Counted from the stretch's first letter, positions 23,953 through 33,655 are shown. The stretch: 64,000 nucleotides of DNA from Micromonospora chaiyaphumensis (GCF_900091435.1 NZ_FMCS01000009.1:124001-188000); one strand, 5' to 3'. Made by a program: numbers and translations. Notes: generated from the letters alone by a model not told the origin.

Positions 23953-25484
23953 CAGCGTCTCCTCTCGCTCGCCGTGCCGGCGCGTGCCCGGTCGGACCGG
24001 ACGCCGCGGGCCGCGGCCTGGTCGTCCTGCCGCCGCTGGCGGGACCGGGGCACGGACCCTCGGTCCGCCGGTGGCGACGCCGGTCGGCGGCGCCGGCCGG
24101 GAAGCGGCGGCAACGGGGCCCACACTAGTCGGACCCACCGGGCCGGCGGACGGGCATGCAGGGCCCGGGCCGCGTCGGGCTCGGCGCGGGCGAAGGAGGC
24201 GAGCATCCCGACCGCGGCCAGGGTCACCACGAGGGCGCTGCCGCCGTCGGAGATGAACGGCAGGGGTACGCCGGTGAGCGGCAGCAGCCCGGTGACCCCG
24301 CCGATGTTGATGACGGCCTGGCCGACCAGCCAGGCGGTGACCCCGGCGGCGGCGAGCCGGCGGAACGGGTCCTCCACCCGGCGGGCGATCCGCAGCCCGG
24401 TGTAGGCCAGCACGGCGAAGAGCACGAGCACCACCGTGCAGCCGACCACCCCCAGCTCCTCAGCGATCACCGCGAAGATGAAGTCGTTGTGCGCCTCGGG
24501 GAGCCAGCCGAACTTGAAGCTGCTCTTGCCCAGCCCGACGCCGAACCAGCCGCCGTGCTCGATGGCGTAGCGCGCCTGGATGGGCTGGTAGCAGTTCTCC
24601 AGCGCCAGCTCGAAGCAGGTCTTCGGATCGGGCGGGTCGAGCCACATGGTGAGCCGGCCCAGCCGGTAGTTGTCGGCGTCGCGGGACCCGGAGCCGGCGC
24701 CGAGCGACGCGGCGGCGACCAGCAGGCCGATGCCGGCGAGGCCGATCGCGGAGAGCGTGGCGAAGACCCGCTTCCGCACGCCGGCCGCCCAGAGCAGGCC
24801 GACCACGAGGGCCAGCAGGCAGAGCATGCTGCCGAGGTCGTTGTAGCCGACCAGCACGAAGAGCAGGCCGACCACGGGGAACAGCGGGGTGGCCAGCTCC
24901 CGCCACCAGCCGAGCGCGGCGCCCTTGCGGACCAGCACGTGCGCGCCCCACAGCACGAGCGCGAACTTGGCCACCTCGACCGGCTGCACCGAGATCGGGC
25001 CGAGGTAGAGCCAGAGCAGCTCGGCCTTGAGCGGGCCGATGGACTTCACCCGGAGCAGGGCCTCCAGGGCGACCAGCAGGTTGAGCAGGAGCAGCAGCAC
25101 GACCGCGAGGCCGAGCGCGGGGCGGCTGCCGGCCCGGAACGTCTTCGCGGGCAGCCGCTGGCAGGCCCAGAACGCCACGACGCCGATCACCGCGAAGATC
25201 GTCTGCTTGACCAGGGACGCCGTGGCGTTCCCCTCCTCGGCGTAGTCCTTCACGCTGGTCGCCGAGAAGACCATGGTCAGGCCGATCAGCAGCAGCAGGC
25301 CGGCGCTGGAGAGCAGCAGGTAGTAGGAGGCCAGCGGCCGGGCCAGCAGGCCCCGCAGCGCGGCCAGCCCGCCGGCCGCGTCCAGCCCGAGCAGCGGCCC
25401 CGGCGGATCGGCCGGGCGGGTCGCCGCGGGCGGTCGCCGGGCCTGCGTGTCGGTCGCGCCCTCGGTGTCTCGTGCCTCCCCCAC
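23952..25484 (-). CDS. ftsW: SEDS peptidoglycan glycosyltransferase FtsW
   Basis: 510 residues with about ten TM helices. SEDS motifs: GPISVQPVEVAKFALVLW, VLVGYNDLGSML, the PEAHNDFIFAVIAEELG loop with the catalytic-type Asp, and TGLLPLTGVPLPFISDGGSALV. The ~75-residue basic C-terminal tail is typical of actinobacterial forms that bind FtsZ or PBPs. It polymerises septal glycan with FtsI. A terminator-like hairpin lies upstream where murD is normally found, so it probably starts a new transcript. Confidence 0.94.
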   Translation of the reverse strand: MGEARDTEGATDTQARRPPAATRPADPPGPLLGLDAAGGLAALRGLLARPLASYYLLLSSAGLLLLIGLTMVFSATSVKDYAEEGNATASLVKQTIFAVIGVVAFWACQRLPAKTFRAGSRPALGLAVVLLLLLNLLVALEALLRVKSIGPLKAELLWLYLGPISVQPVEVAKFALVLWGAHVLVRKGAALGWWRELATPLFPVVGLLFVLVGYNDLGSMLCLLALVVGLLWAAGVRKRVFATLSAIGLAGIGLLVAAASLGAGSGSRDADNYRLGRLTMWLDPPDPKTCFELALENCYQPIQARYAIEHGGWFGVGLGKSSFKFGWLPEAHNDFIFAVIAEELGVVGCTVVLVLFAVLAYTGLRIARRVEDPFRRLAAAGVTAWLVGQAVINIGGVTGLLPLTGVPLPFISDGGSALVVTLAAVGMLASFARAEPDAARALHARPPARWVRLVWAPLPPLPGRRRRPASPPADRGSVPRSRQRRQDDQAAARGVRSDRARAGTASERRR

Positions 25485-25555
25485 CCGCCCATCATGGCGG
25501 CTCGACCCGCCCGCCCGTGGCGCAACCGCCCGGTCGGCGTGTCGGAACGCGAAAG

Positions 25556-25589
25556 GGCGGGACCCCTGGTAACACCCAGGGATCCCGCC
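25556..25589 (-). terminator. Terminator-like hairpin after mraY
   Basis: The arms are GGCGGGACCCCTGG and CCCAGGGATCCCGCC around a TAACA loop; on the minus strand the stem is followed by CCCTTTCG. It lies 20 nt past the mraY stop, in the 124-bp gap 25485-25608 that replaces murD. The weak T-run makes it a hairpin-type actinobacterial terminator rather than a canonical rho-independent one. Confidence 0.65.
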
Positions 25590-25608
25590 GTGACGCAGGG
25601 GCAGCGGG

Positions 25609-26733
25609 TCAGCTCACCGCGGCGAGGAACTCGCTGTAGAACAGGCCCAGCGCGATGGCCACACCGATGCCGGCGATGATCCAGAACCGGACCACGATGT
25701 TGACCTCGCTCCAGCCGGCCAGCTCGAAGTGGTGCTGGAGCGGCGACATCCGGAACACCCGCTTACCGGTGGTGCGGAACGAGATGATCTGGATCACCAC
25801 GGACATCGTGATGATCACGAAGAGGCCACCGATGATCGGCAGCAGCAGGATGGTCCGGGTGGACATGGCCATGCCGGCGATCAGGCCGCCCAGGCCCAGC
25901 GCGCCGGTGTCGCCCATGAAGATCCGGGCCGGCGACGTGTTCCACCACAGGAAGCCGACGCAGGCCCCGGCCGCCGCGCCCGCGATCAACGCGATCTCCA
26001 GCGGGTCCCGGACGGTGTAGCAGTACGCCTCGGTGTAGTTCGGGTCGGCGCACCAGTGCCGGTACTGCCAGAAGGCGATCAGCGCGTACGCGGCGAGGAC
26101 CATCACCGAGGCGCCGGTGGCCAGGCCGTCGAGACCGTCGGTGAGGTTCACGCCGTTGGTCGCCGCCATCACCACCAGGATGATGACGATCACCGAGCCG
26201 ATCTTGCCGATCTCCAGGGCCGGGATGTCCCGGATGAAGCTCAGCATGGTGCTGCCGACGGTCTCGGTGTTGGTCGCGTTGCCCCGGACGTCGGTCATGC
26301 TGCTCGGGAAGTAGAGCGCCACCACGCCGAAGATCGCGCCGACCAGGATCTGGCCGGCGAGCTTCCCGCGCTTGTTGAGGCCGCCGCTGTGCCGCTTGCG
26401 GACCTTCAGGAAGTCGTCGATGAAACCGACCGCACCGGAGAACACCATGAGCCCCAGCAGCACCAGCGCCGTGATGGTCGGCTCGACCTGGGCGATCTGC
26501 GCGTCCGGCAGGGTGGTCAGGGCCAGGTGACCGGCGACGTACGCGATCACCGTGGCCAGGATGAAGACCACGCCGCCCATGGTCGGCGTGCCCTTCTTGC
26601 CCTGGTGCATGGCCGGGCCCTCGGCCCGGATCGGCTGGCCGGCCTTGAGCCGGGTGAACACCTTGATCGCGATCGGGGTGCAGAACAGCGAGATCAGGAA
26701 GGCGACCCCGATGGCGACGATCACCGCCCTCAT
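25609..26733 (-). CDS. mraY: Phospho-MurNAc-pentapeptide transferase MraY
   Basis: 374 residues, ten TM helices. Motifs: GKKGTPTMGGVVF, GFIDDFLKVRKRHSGGLN (catalytic Asp pair), TNGVNLTDGLDGLATG, and the C-terminal MSPLQHHFELAGWSE histidines. It makes lipid I from UDP-MurNAc-pentapeptide and undecaprenyl phosphate. ATG overlaps the murF stop. An extra periplasmic segment with RHWCADPNYTEAYCYT (two Cys) is seen, as in other actinobacteria. Confidence 0.96.
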   Translation of the reverse strand: MRAVIVAIGVAFLISLFCTPIAIKVFTRLKAGQPIRAEGPAMHQGKKGTPTMGGVVFILATVIAYVAGHLALTTLPDAQIAQVEPTITALVLLGLMVFSGAVGFIDDFLKVRKRHSGGLNKRGKLAGQILVGAIFGVVALYFPSSMTDVRGNATNTETVGSTMLSFIRDIPALEIGKIGSVIVIILVVMAATNGVNLTDGLDGLATGASVMVLAAYALIAFWQYRHWCADPNYTEAYCYTVRDPLEIALIAGAAAGACVGFLWWNTSPARIFMGDTGALGLGGLIAGMAMSTRTILLLPIIGGLFVIITMSVVIQIISFRTTGKRVFRMSPLQHHFELAGWSEVNIVVRFWIIAGIGVAIALGLFYSEFLAAVS

Positions 26734-28127
26734 GCGGCCGAACCCTTCCCGGCGTCCGCGCGCAGCGCGTCGGCCACCTCCCAGGTGCGGTACCGGGAGC
26801 CCTTCACCAGCACCACGTCACCCGGACGTAGCTCGCTCCGCAGCACCTCGACGGCCGCCGCCTGATCGGTGAGCAGCACCGACTCTCCTCCCCAGTTGCT
26901 TACCGCTGTCGCGCCTTCGTGGATCGGCGCCGCCGGCTCGCCCACCACGAGCAGCCGGTCGACTCCCAGCTCGGCCGCCAGGCGGCCGACCTGCTGGTGC
27001 CCCTCCCGTTCGAAGTCGCCCAACTCGGCCATGTAGCCGAGCACCGCGACGGTACGCCCCGTACCCCGCATGCTCGCCAGTGCCCGCAGTGCCACGCCGG
27101 TGGAAGCCGGGTTGGCGTTGTACGAGTCGTCGATCACGGTCACCCCGTCGGGGCGCTCGAACACGTCCATCCGGCGGGTGGAGACCAGGCCCAGCTCGCC
27201 CAGGGCCACCGCCAGGTCGGCCGGCGGCAGGCCCAGCTCGCGGGCGACCGCCGCGGCGGCCAGCGAGTTGGACACCTGGTGCCGGCCGGTCAGCCCGAGC
27301 CGCACCGGCGCGCTCCCCTCCGGCGTGACGAGGGTGTACGACGGGCGGCCCCGCCCGTCCAGCGTCACGTCGACGGCGCGCACGTCGGCCCGCTCGGACT
27401 CGCCGTAGCGGACCACCCGGGCCGCGGTGCGCGCCGCCATGGCGTCGACCCGCGGGTCGTCGGCGTTGAGCACGGCCAGCCCGTCGGCGGGCAGCGCCTC
27501 GACCAGCTCGCCCTTGGCCAGCGCGATGGTCTCCACCGAGCCGAACTCGCCGATGTGCGCCACCCCGACGTTGAGCACCACGGAGATCCGCGGCGGCACC
27601 ACCTCGCACAGGTACCGGACGTGCCCCACCCCGCGGGCGCCCTTCTCCATCACGAGGTAGCGGGTCTCCGGACCGGCCTGCAACGCCGTGTACGGGTGCC
27701 CCAGCTCGTTGTTGAACGAGCCGGGCGGCGCCACGGTCGGGCCGAGCCGGACGGCGAGCTGGGCGATCAGGTCCTTGGTGGTGGTCTTGCCGGAGGAACC
27801 GGTCAACCCGATGACGGTCAGCCCGGGCAGCCGGTCGACCACCGCGCGGGCCAGCCGCCCCATCGCGTCGAGCGCGTCGCCGACCAGCACCATGGGCACG
27901 CCGGGGACCTCGCGGGTGCCGAGCACGGCCACCGCGCCCGAGTCGACCGCGCCGGCCGCGTAGTCGTGCCCGTCCACCTTCTCGCCCGGGAAGGCGACGA
28001 AGAGGCCGCCGGGGGTGACCTTGCGGGAGTCGAACTCCACCGAGCCGGTCACCCGGGCGTCCGGGTCGGCGGCGACGAGGCGGCCGTCGACCGCGGCGGC
28101 CACCTCGGCCAGGGTCAGCGGGATCAT
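26730..28127 (-). CDS. murF: UDP-MurNAc-tripeptide--D-Ala-D-Ala ligase MurF
   Basis: 465 residues. ATP loop VIGLTGSSGKTTTKDLI, GSFNNELGHPYTAL, LVMEKGARGVGHV, NADDPRVDAM, DDSYNANPAST and the C-terminal RPGDVVLVKGSRYRTWEVAD. It completes the pentapeptide. ATG 28127 overlaps the murE stop as ATGA; a long upstream open frame is only a shadow of murE. Confidence 0.95.
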   Translation of the reverse strand: MIPLTLAEVAAAVDGRLVAADPDARVTGSVEFDSRKVTPGGLFVAFPGEKVDGHDYAAGAVDSGAVAVLGTREVPGVPMVLVGDALDAMGRLARAVVDRLPGLTVIGLTGSSGKTTTKDLIAQLAVRLGPTVAPPGSFNNELGHPYTALQAGPETRYLVMEKGARGVGHVRYLCEVVPPRISVVLNVGVAHIGEFGSVETIALAKGELVEALPADGLAVLNADDPRVDAMAARTAARVVRYGESERADVRAVDVTLDGRGRPSYTLVTPEGSAPVRLGLTGRHQVSNSLAAAAVARELGLPPADLAVALGELGLVSTRRMDVFERPDGVTVIDDSYNANPASTGVALRALASMRGTGRTVAVLGYMAELGDFEREGHQQVGRLAAELGVDRLLVVGEPAAPIHEGATAVSNWGGESVLLTDQAAAVEVLRSELRPGDVVLVKGSRYRTWEVADALRADAGKGSAA

Positions 28128-29647
28128 CGCTGGCCCACCAGGTCGCCGAAGCGGGCGCGCAGCGCCTCCGCCAGCTCGACCCGGTCGTCGAACGGCAGCA
28201 CCTCGCCGTTGATCTCCTGGCCGCGTTCCTGCCCCTTGCCCAGCAGCGCCACGATGTCCCCCGGTTCGGCCACCCGGACCGCCTCCTCGATGGCGGCCCG
28301 CCGGCCGGGCGCCTCGATGATCCGCGCGCCGGTGCCCGCCGCGTACGCGCCGGCCAGCACCTCGGCCCGGATCGCGGCCGGGTCCTCGGTGCGCGGGTTG
28401 TCGTCGGTCACCAGCACCACGTCGGCGCCCCGGGCGGCGGTGGCGCCCATCACCGGCCGCTTGCCCCGGTCCCGGTCGCCGCCGGCGCCGAGGACACAGA
28501 TCAGCCGGCCATCGGTCAGGTCGCGCAGCGCCACGAGGACCGCCTCGATGGCGTTCGCCTTGTGCGCGTAGTCGACGACCCCGCGTACCGGGGCGTCCCC
28601 GCTGACCAGTTCCAGCCGGCCGGGCACCCCGCCGCAGGCGGCCACCCCGCGGGCCGCGGTGGCCGGGTCGACCCCGGCGGCCACGAGCGTGGCGACGGCC
28701 AGCAGCGCGTTGGCCACGTTGTGCCGGCCGGGCAGGGCCACGCCGGTGGGCAGGGTCACCCCGTCCGGGCCGTGCACGGTGAAGTGCTGCGCGTAGCCCT
28801 CGCCGCCGACGCCGTCGGCCCACCAGGTGGCGGTCGGGTCGCCGGCCGCCGAGTAGGTCACGGTCGCCGGCTTGAGCAGCGGCCGCAGCGCCGGGTCGTC
28901 GTGGTTGAGCACCTCGACCCGGCAGCGCCCGTCGAAGAGCTTCGCCTTGGCGGCGAAGTAGTCCGCCTCGTCGGCGTGGAAGTCCAGGTGGTCGGAGCCG
29001 AAGTTGGTGTAGCCGCCGACGTCGAACCGGACCCCGCCGACCCGGCCCATGGCCAGCGCGTGGCTGGACACCTCCATGACCACGGTGTCCACCCCGCGCT
29101 CGCGGGCCACCGCGAGCATGGCGTGCAGGTCGGTCGCCTCGGGGGTGGTCCGGACGCTGTCGATCACCAGGTCGCCGAGCCGGGTCTCCACCGTGCCGAT
29201 CAGGCCGGTGGTGTGCCCGGCGGCGCGCAGCCCGGACTCGATGAGGTAGCTCGTCGAGGTCTTGCCGGCGGTGCCGGTCACGCCGATCATGGTCAGCCCC
29301 GCGGTCGGGTCGCCGTAGACGGTGGCGGCGACCTCGCCGAGCACCGCCCGGGGATCGTCGACGACCAGCACGGGCAGGCCCGCCCCGGCGGCCAGCGCGA
29401 CGCCGGCCGGGTCGGTCAGCAGGGCCACGGCGCCGGCCCCGGCCGCGGCGGCGGCGAACTCCGCGCCGTGCCGGCGGGCACCGGGCAGGGCCGCGTACAG
29501 GTCGCCGGGGCGGACCTCCTGGCTCGCGTGGGTCACGCCGGTGACGGCCACCTCGGCGGCCCCCTCCGGCGGCGCGACGGCCAGCCGGGCGGCGAGGTCG
29601 CCGAGCCGGACGGGATTCACGGTGGCGGGTCGTGGATTGCCGGGCAC
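28124..29647 (-). CDS. murE: UDP-MurNAc-dipeptide--meso-DAP ligase MurE
   Basis: 507 residues. ATP loop MIGVTGTAGKTSTSYLIE, MEVSSHALAMGRV, FGSDHLDFHADEADYF, and the meso-DAP specificity motif DNPR in VTDDNPRTEDPAAI. It adds the diamino acid at position 3. GTG 29647 has TAGGGT (29661-29656) 8 nt upstream and no Shine-Dalgarno, so it probably has its own leaderless promoter inside the dcw cluster. The gap to ftsI is 91 bp. Confidence 0.95.
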   Translation of the reverse strand: MPGNPRPATVNPVRLGDLAARLAVAPPEGAAEVAVTGVTHASQEVRPGDLYAALPGARRHGAEFAAAAAGAGAVALLTDPAGVALAAGAGLPVLVVDDPRAVLGEVAATVYGDPTAGLTMIGVTGTAGKTSTSYLIESGLRAAGHTTGLIGTVETRLGDLVIDSVRTTPEATDLHAMLAVARERGVDTVVMEVSSHALAMGRVGGVRFDVGGYTNFGSDHLDFHADEADYFAAKAKLFDGRCRVEVLNHDDPALRPLLKPATVTYSAAGDPTATWWADGVGGEGYAQHFTVHGPDGVTLPTGVALPGRHNVANALLAVATLVAAGVDPATAARGVAACGGVPGRLELVSGDAPVRGVVDYAHKANAIEAVLVALRDLTDGRLICVLGAGGDRDRGKRPVMGATAARGADVVLVTDDNPRTEDPAAIRAEVLAGAYAAGTGARIIEAPGRRAAIEEAVRVAEPGDIVALLGKGQERGQEINGEVLPFDDRVELAEALRARFGDLVGQR

Positions 29648-29738
29648 GGCGTCAGACCCTACCCGGTCGTCCGGTTCCGACCGCACAGCCGCCCCGGTGG
29701 TTCGTCGCCACTCACCGATGATGTCCCGCCCTCCCGGC

Positions 29739-31943
29739 TCAGTGCGGAAAGACCTCGAACTTCGGGGACTTGTTGGTCGCCGAGGGCGGCACCCGGTAGT
29801 GCCGGAGAGTGAAGGACATGATGTCCCGGAAGGCCGGCGAGGCCAGCGCCCCACCCTCGCCACCCGGGCTCCAGACGAAGACCGCCACCACGTACCGCGG
29901 CTTCTCGGCCGGGGCCATCCCGATGAACGAGGCGACGTCGCCGGGCTGGCGCTTGCCGTTCTCGTAGCGCAGGCCGGTGCCGGTCTTGCCGGCCACCCGG
30001 TAGCCGGGCACCGCGGCGGGCAGGCCGGTGGCCCGCCCGTCCGGGCCGTCGACCGTGGTGACCGCCTCCAGCATCCGGCGCAGCGCGGCCGCGTTCGCCG
30101 GGCTGAGCACCGAGCGGGTGACCGGGGCGGCACCGGGCTTCTTCTTCCCGTCCGGGCCGATCACGTTCCTGATCAGGTGCGGCTGGACGTACGTGCCGTC
30201 GTTGGCGATGGCGGCGTACGCGGCGGCCATCTGCAACGGGGTGGCGTCCACGCTGTGCCCGATCGGCACCGACCCGTACGACGAGTCGCTCCACTCGCTC
30301 GCGGGGAGCAGCCGGCCGGTGGCCTCCCCGGGCATGCCCTCGCCGGTGGGCTGCCCCAGCCCGAACCGCTTCTGGTAGTCGATCAGGCGATCCCGGCCGA
30401 GCTTGTCGGCGATCTCGATGGTGCCGACGTTGGACGAGAAGGCGAGCATCCCCGGGATGCTCATGGTCCGCCCGTTGGCCGGGTGGGTGTCCGTGAAGGG
30501 CACGTCGCCCCTGGTGACGCTGTTGGCCACCGGCAAGGTCGTGTCCGGCGTGATCACACCCTCCTGGAGGGCGGCGCCGTAGGTGATCGCCTTGTGGATC
30601 GAACCCGGGTCGACGACGAAACTGGTGGCGGCGTCCTCGCGGTCGGCCGGCGAGTTGACCTTGGCGGGGTCGGCCGCGTTGTAGGTGGGGTAGCTCGCCT
30701 GGGCCAGCACGTCGCCGGTGCCGACCTCGATGACCACGGCGGCGCCGACGCTGTTCCGGGTCTGGGCCATCGCGTCGGACAGGATCCGCTGGGTCTTGAA
30801 CTGGAGGTCGCGGTCGATCGTGAGCTCCAGCGAGCTGCCCGGCTGGGCCGGGGTGGTCTGGCTGTAGCCGCCGGGGATCGGCGCCGCCAGGTCGCCCTGC
30901 CCCACCTCGTACCGCTTCCGGCCGGGCTTGCCCTCCAGGACGTCGTCGTACTTCGCCTCCAGCCCCTCGAGGCCGTTCATGTCCTGGCTGACGAAGCCGA
31001 GCAGGTTGGCGGCCAGGTCGCCGCCGGGCACCTCGCGCCGCTCGTCGCGGTGCACGCCGATGCCGGCCAGGTCCAACGCCATGATCTGCTTGGCCCGGTC
31101 GATGTCGACGCCACGGGCCAGGTACTCGAACTGCGACCAGCCGCCGCCGGGCAGCTTGCGGGGCTTCATCTTCCCGGTCAGCTCGGAGGCGGGCACCCCG
31201 AGCAGCGGGGAGAGCAGCCTGGCGGTGGCGACCGGGTCCTTGACCTGGGTGGGGTCGGCGAAGATGTACCGCGCCTCGACGCTGTGGGCCAGCGGGGCGC
31301 CGGTGCGGTCGTAGATCGCGCCGCGCGGGGCCGGCAGCTCGACCACGGCGAGCCGGTTGGCGAGCCCGCCGTCGGCGTACGCCGGGGTGCTGACGGTCTG
31401 GAGGTAGACCAGCCGGATGCCGATGCTGGTGAAGAGCGCCAGCACGAGCAGCGTGCCGAGCCGCAGCCGGCGGCGCGGGTCGGCGAGCTTCGGCGGGCGG
31501 CGCGGCTTGCGGACCGGCCGCCGGGCGGCGGCCGGCCGCGCGGGGCGCCGCGGCCCGGGCCGGCGCCGGGGCGGCGGCGCCTCGTCGTCGTCGAACGGCT
31601 CGCGCACCGGCCGGGCGGAGACGGTCCGCACCACGCCGGACCGGCCACCGGCCGCGGTCTCCCGGCGGCCGGCGCGGGTCGCACCGGTACGGCCGCCGTC
31701 GAGCACCTGCAGGGCCGGGCGGAACGGGTCACCGGAGCGGCTGCTGCGCGGGGTACGCCGCTGGTCGGCGCTCCCACCGGTCCGGGCGGCGCCGCCGCCC
31801 TCCCGGATGGTCCGACCGCGCGGCGTGTACGCCCGGGCGTCGGAGATCCCGCCGACGCCCGGCTCCCGGCGCTCCGCGCCCCGGGACGAGCCGCGCCGGG
31901 AGCCCGTGGCGTCCCGGCGCGGATCCTCCGATCTCGGCGGCAT
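29739..31943 (-). CDS. ftsI: Class B penicillin-binding protein (FtsI/PBP3)
   Basis: 734 residues. A 155-residue basic, disordered cytoplasmic tail precedes one TM helix (LGTLLVLALFTSIGIRLVYLQ). Then come the PBP dimer domain (APRGAIYDRTGAPLA) and the transpeptidase domain with SxxK in DPGSIHKAITYG, SxN in AFSSNVGTIE and KTG in VAGKTGTGLRY. It cross-links septal peptidoglycan with FtsW. ATG 31943 lies 3 nt after the ftsL-like gene. Confidence 0.94.
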   Translation of the reverse strand: MPPRSEDPRRDATGSRRGSSRGAERREPGVGGISDARAYTPRGRTIREGGGAARTGGSADQRRTPRSSRSGDPFRPALQVLDGGRTGATRAGRRETAAGGRSGVVRTVSARPVREPFDDDEAPPPRRRPGPRRPARPAAARRPVRKPRRPPKLADPRRRLRLGTLLVLALFTSIGIRLVYLQTVSTPAYADGGLANRLAVVELPAPRGAIYDRTGAPLAHSVEARYIFADPTQVKDPVATARLLSPLLGVPASELTGKMKPRKLPGGGWSQFEYLARGVDIDRAKQIMALDLAGIGVHRDERREVPGGDLAANLLGFVSQDMNGLEGLEAKYDDVLEGKPGRKRYEVGQGDLAAPIPGGYSQTTPAQPGSSLELTIDRDLQFKTQRILSDAMAQTRNSVGAAVVIEVGTGDVLAQASYPTYNAADPAKVNSPADREDAATSFVVDPGSIHKAITYGAALQEGVITPDTTLPVANSVTRGDVPFTDTHPANGRTMSIPGMLAFSSNVGTIEIADKLGRDRLIDYQKRFGLGQPTGEGMPGEATGRLLPASEWSDSSYGSVPIGHSVDATPLQMAAAYAAIANDGTYVQPHLIRNVIGPDGKKKPGAAPVTRSVLSPANAAALRRMLEAVTTVDGPDGRATGLPAAVPGYRVAGKTGTGLRYENGKRQPGDVASFIGMAPAEKPRYVVAVFVWSPGGEGGALASPAFRDIMSFTLRHYRVPPSATNKSPKFEVFPH

Positions 31944-31946
31944 TGC

Positions 31947-32549
31947 TCAGCCTCCGTTGCCCTGCTGGCTGGTGATCGCGGGCGCACCCTCGACCGGGTG
32001 CGGGACGCCGATCACCTTGCCGTCCGGGAGCCGGATGTAGGCCAGCTCGTCGGAGTCGACCAGGCCCAGCTTGCGGGCGTTGGCCGTCAGGTTGCCGGGC
32101 GCCTTCTGGTCGGCGATCTCCTTCTCCAGCTGCTGCTGGTCGACGTCGAGCTTGGCCTGCTGCTGCTGGAGCTTCTCCAGCTTGAACGCGTTCTCGTTGA
32201 TCTTGGTGTTGACCGCCAGGATGCCGAGCACCCCGCCGACCACGAGCACCAGGATCAGGCCGACGAACGGCGCCCGCGGCACGCGGACCGGCGGCGGCGG
32301 GGCGACCCGCAGCCGCGGCGAGCTGCCGCCGGTGGTCCGGGCGCGCTCGGCCGGCTTCAGCGCGGCGCTGCCCTGGGTGGCGAACTCGCGCGCCCCCCGG
32401 GCGCGAGTCTCCCCCCGACGGTCGGGCCGGTCGGCCGCCACCGTCGACGTGCTGCCGCGCGGGGCACGCTGCGCCGCGGTCCGGCCCCCCGACCGCGGTG
32501 CGCGCTGCCCGATGCCGGTGTCCCGGCCGTCGCGCTGGTTGACGTTCAT
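31947..32549 (-). CDS. FtsL-like septum protein
   Basis: 200 residues: a basic disordered N-terminus of about 90 residues, one TM helix (APFVGLILVLVVGGVLGILAV) and an extracytoplasmic coiled coil rich in Gln (KLEKLQQQQAKLDVDQQQLEKEI), then NARKLGLVDSDELAYIRLPDG. Topology and position between rsmH and ftsI identify it as the actinobacterial FtsL equivalent, which builds the FtsQLB complex. Direct sequence similarity within this family is weak. ATG overlaps the rsmH stop. Confidence 0.82.
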   Translation of the reverse strand: MNVNQRDGRDTGIGQRAPRSGGRTAAQRAPRGSTSTVAADRPDRRGETRARGAREFATQGSAALKPAERARTTGGSSPRLRVAPPPPVRVPRAPFVGLILVLVVGGVLGILAVNTKINENAFKLEKLQQQQAKLDVDQQQLEKEIADQKAPGNLTANARKLGLVDSDELAYIRLPDGKVIGVPHPVEGAPAITSQQGNGG

Positions 32550-33655
32550 GTCCCCTCCCCCTCTTCGTCCGTCCCGTTCCCGTCCCCCGGCGCCGACCGC
32601 GGGTCCTCACCGGACCCCGGTGACCCCGTCCCCGGTTGGTGCATCGCCTTCACCCGGCGGCGGTACCGTTCGCGGTCGGTACGCCCCTGCCGGGCCGCCT
32701 CCGGATCGAGCCGCTCCGCGGCCCGCAGCCGCACCGAGGCGGCGCGCGGATTCGCGGCGACCTCGGCCTCCCCGGGCAGCTCCGCGCCCCGGCTGAGCAG
32801 CCGGAACGTCGGACCCGACCCGGGCAGTTCGACCGGGAGGTCGACCGGGCCCTTGCTGCGGACCCGGTCGGCGAGCGCCTGCTTGGTGAGCCGGTCCTCC
32901 AGCGAGTGGTAGGACAGGACCACCATGCGGCCGCCCACGGTGAGCTTGTCCAGAGCGGCCGGCAGCGCCGTCTCCAGCGCTGCCAGTTCCCTGTTTACCT
33001 CGATCCGTAAAGCCTGAAACGTTCTCTTTGCCGGGTGTCCCCCGGTTCGTCGGGCTGGTGCCGGAATGCTCTCCCGGACCAGCTCGGCCAGTCGCGCCGA
33101 CGAGGTGATCGGCGCCCGCTCGCGCTCCCGGATGATCGCCGAGGCGATCTTCCCGGCGAACTTCTCCTCGCCGTACACCCGCAGCACCCGGGCCAGGTCC
33201 GGGTGGGAGTAGGTGTTGACCACCTCCTCGGCGGTCACCCCCCGGGTCTGGTCCATCCGCATGTCCAGCGGCGCGTCCTGCGCGTAGGCGAACCCGCGGT
33301 CGGGCGCGTCCAGTTGCAGGGACGAGACGCCGAGATCGAACAGGATCCCGTCGATGGCCGGGTAGCCGAGCCGGTCGAGCACCTCGGGCAGCTCGTCGTA
33401 GACGGCGTGCTCCAGGTGAATCCGGTCGGCGAACCGGGCCAGCCGGACCCGCGCGTGGGCGAGGGCCTCGGTGTCCCGGTCCAGCCCGATCAGCACCGTG
33501 TCGGGGTGCGCCTCGAGCACCGCCTCGGCGTGCCCGGCCAGGCCGAGCGTGGCGTCGACGTGGACGGTGCGGCCGGGCCGGCCCAGTGCGGGGGCCAGCA
33601 GCTCGAGACACCGCTCGAGCAGCACCGGCACGTGCGTGCCGCGTAGCTCCCCCAT
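32546..33655 (-). CDS. rsmH: 16S rRNA m4C1402 methyltransferase RsmH (MraW)
   Basis: 369 residues. Start MGELRGTHVPVLLERCLELL; SAM motif DATLGLAGHAEAVL; LDRDTEALAHA; FDLGVSSLQLD; PLDMRMDQTRG; VVLSYHSLEDRLTKQ. The C-terminal 45 residues are polar and disordered. It N4-methylates C1402 of 16S rRNA. I chose the ATG at 33655; a GTG four codons earlier is possible. The 204-bp leader to mraZ contains a strong hairpin. Confidence 0.94.
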   Translation of the reverse strand: MGELRGTHVPVLLERCLELLAPALGRPGRTVHVDATLGLAGHAEAVLEAHPDTVLIGLDRDTEALAHARVRLARFADRIHLEHAVYDELPEVLDRLGYPAIDGILFDLGVSSLQLDAPDRGFAYAQDAPLDMRMDQTRGVTAEEVVNTYSHPDLARVLRVYGEEKFAGKIASAIIRERERAPITSSARLAELVRESIPAPARRTGGHPAKRTFQALRIEVNRELAALETALPAALDKLTVGGRMVVLSYHSLEDRLTKQALADRVRSKGPVDLPVELPGSGPTFRLLSRGAELPGEAEVAANPRAASVRLRAAERLDPEAARQGRTDRERYRRRVKAMHQPGTGSPGSGEDPRSAPGDGNGTDEEGEGT

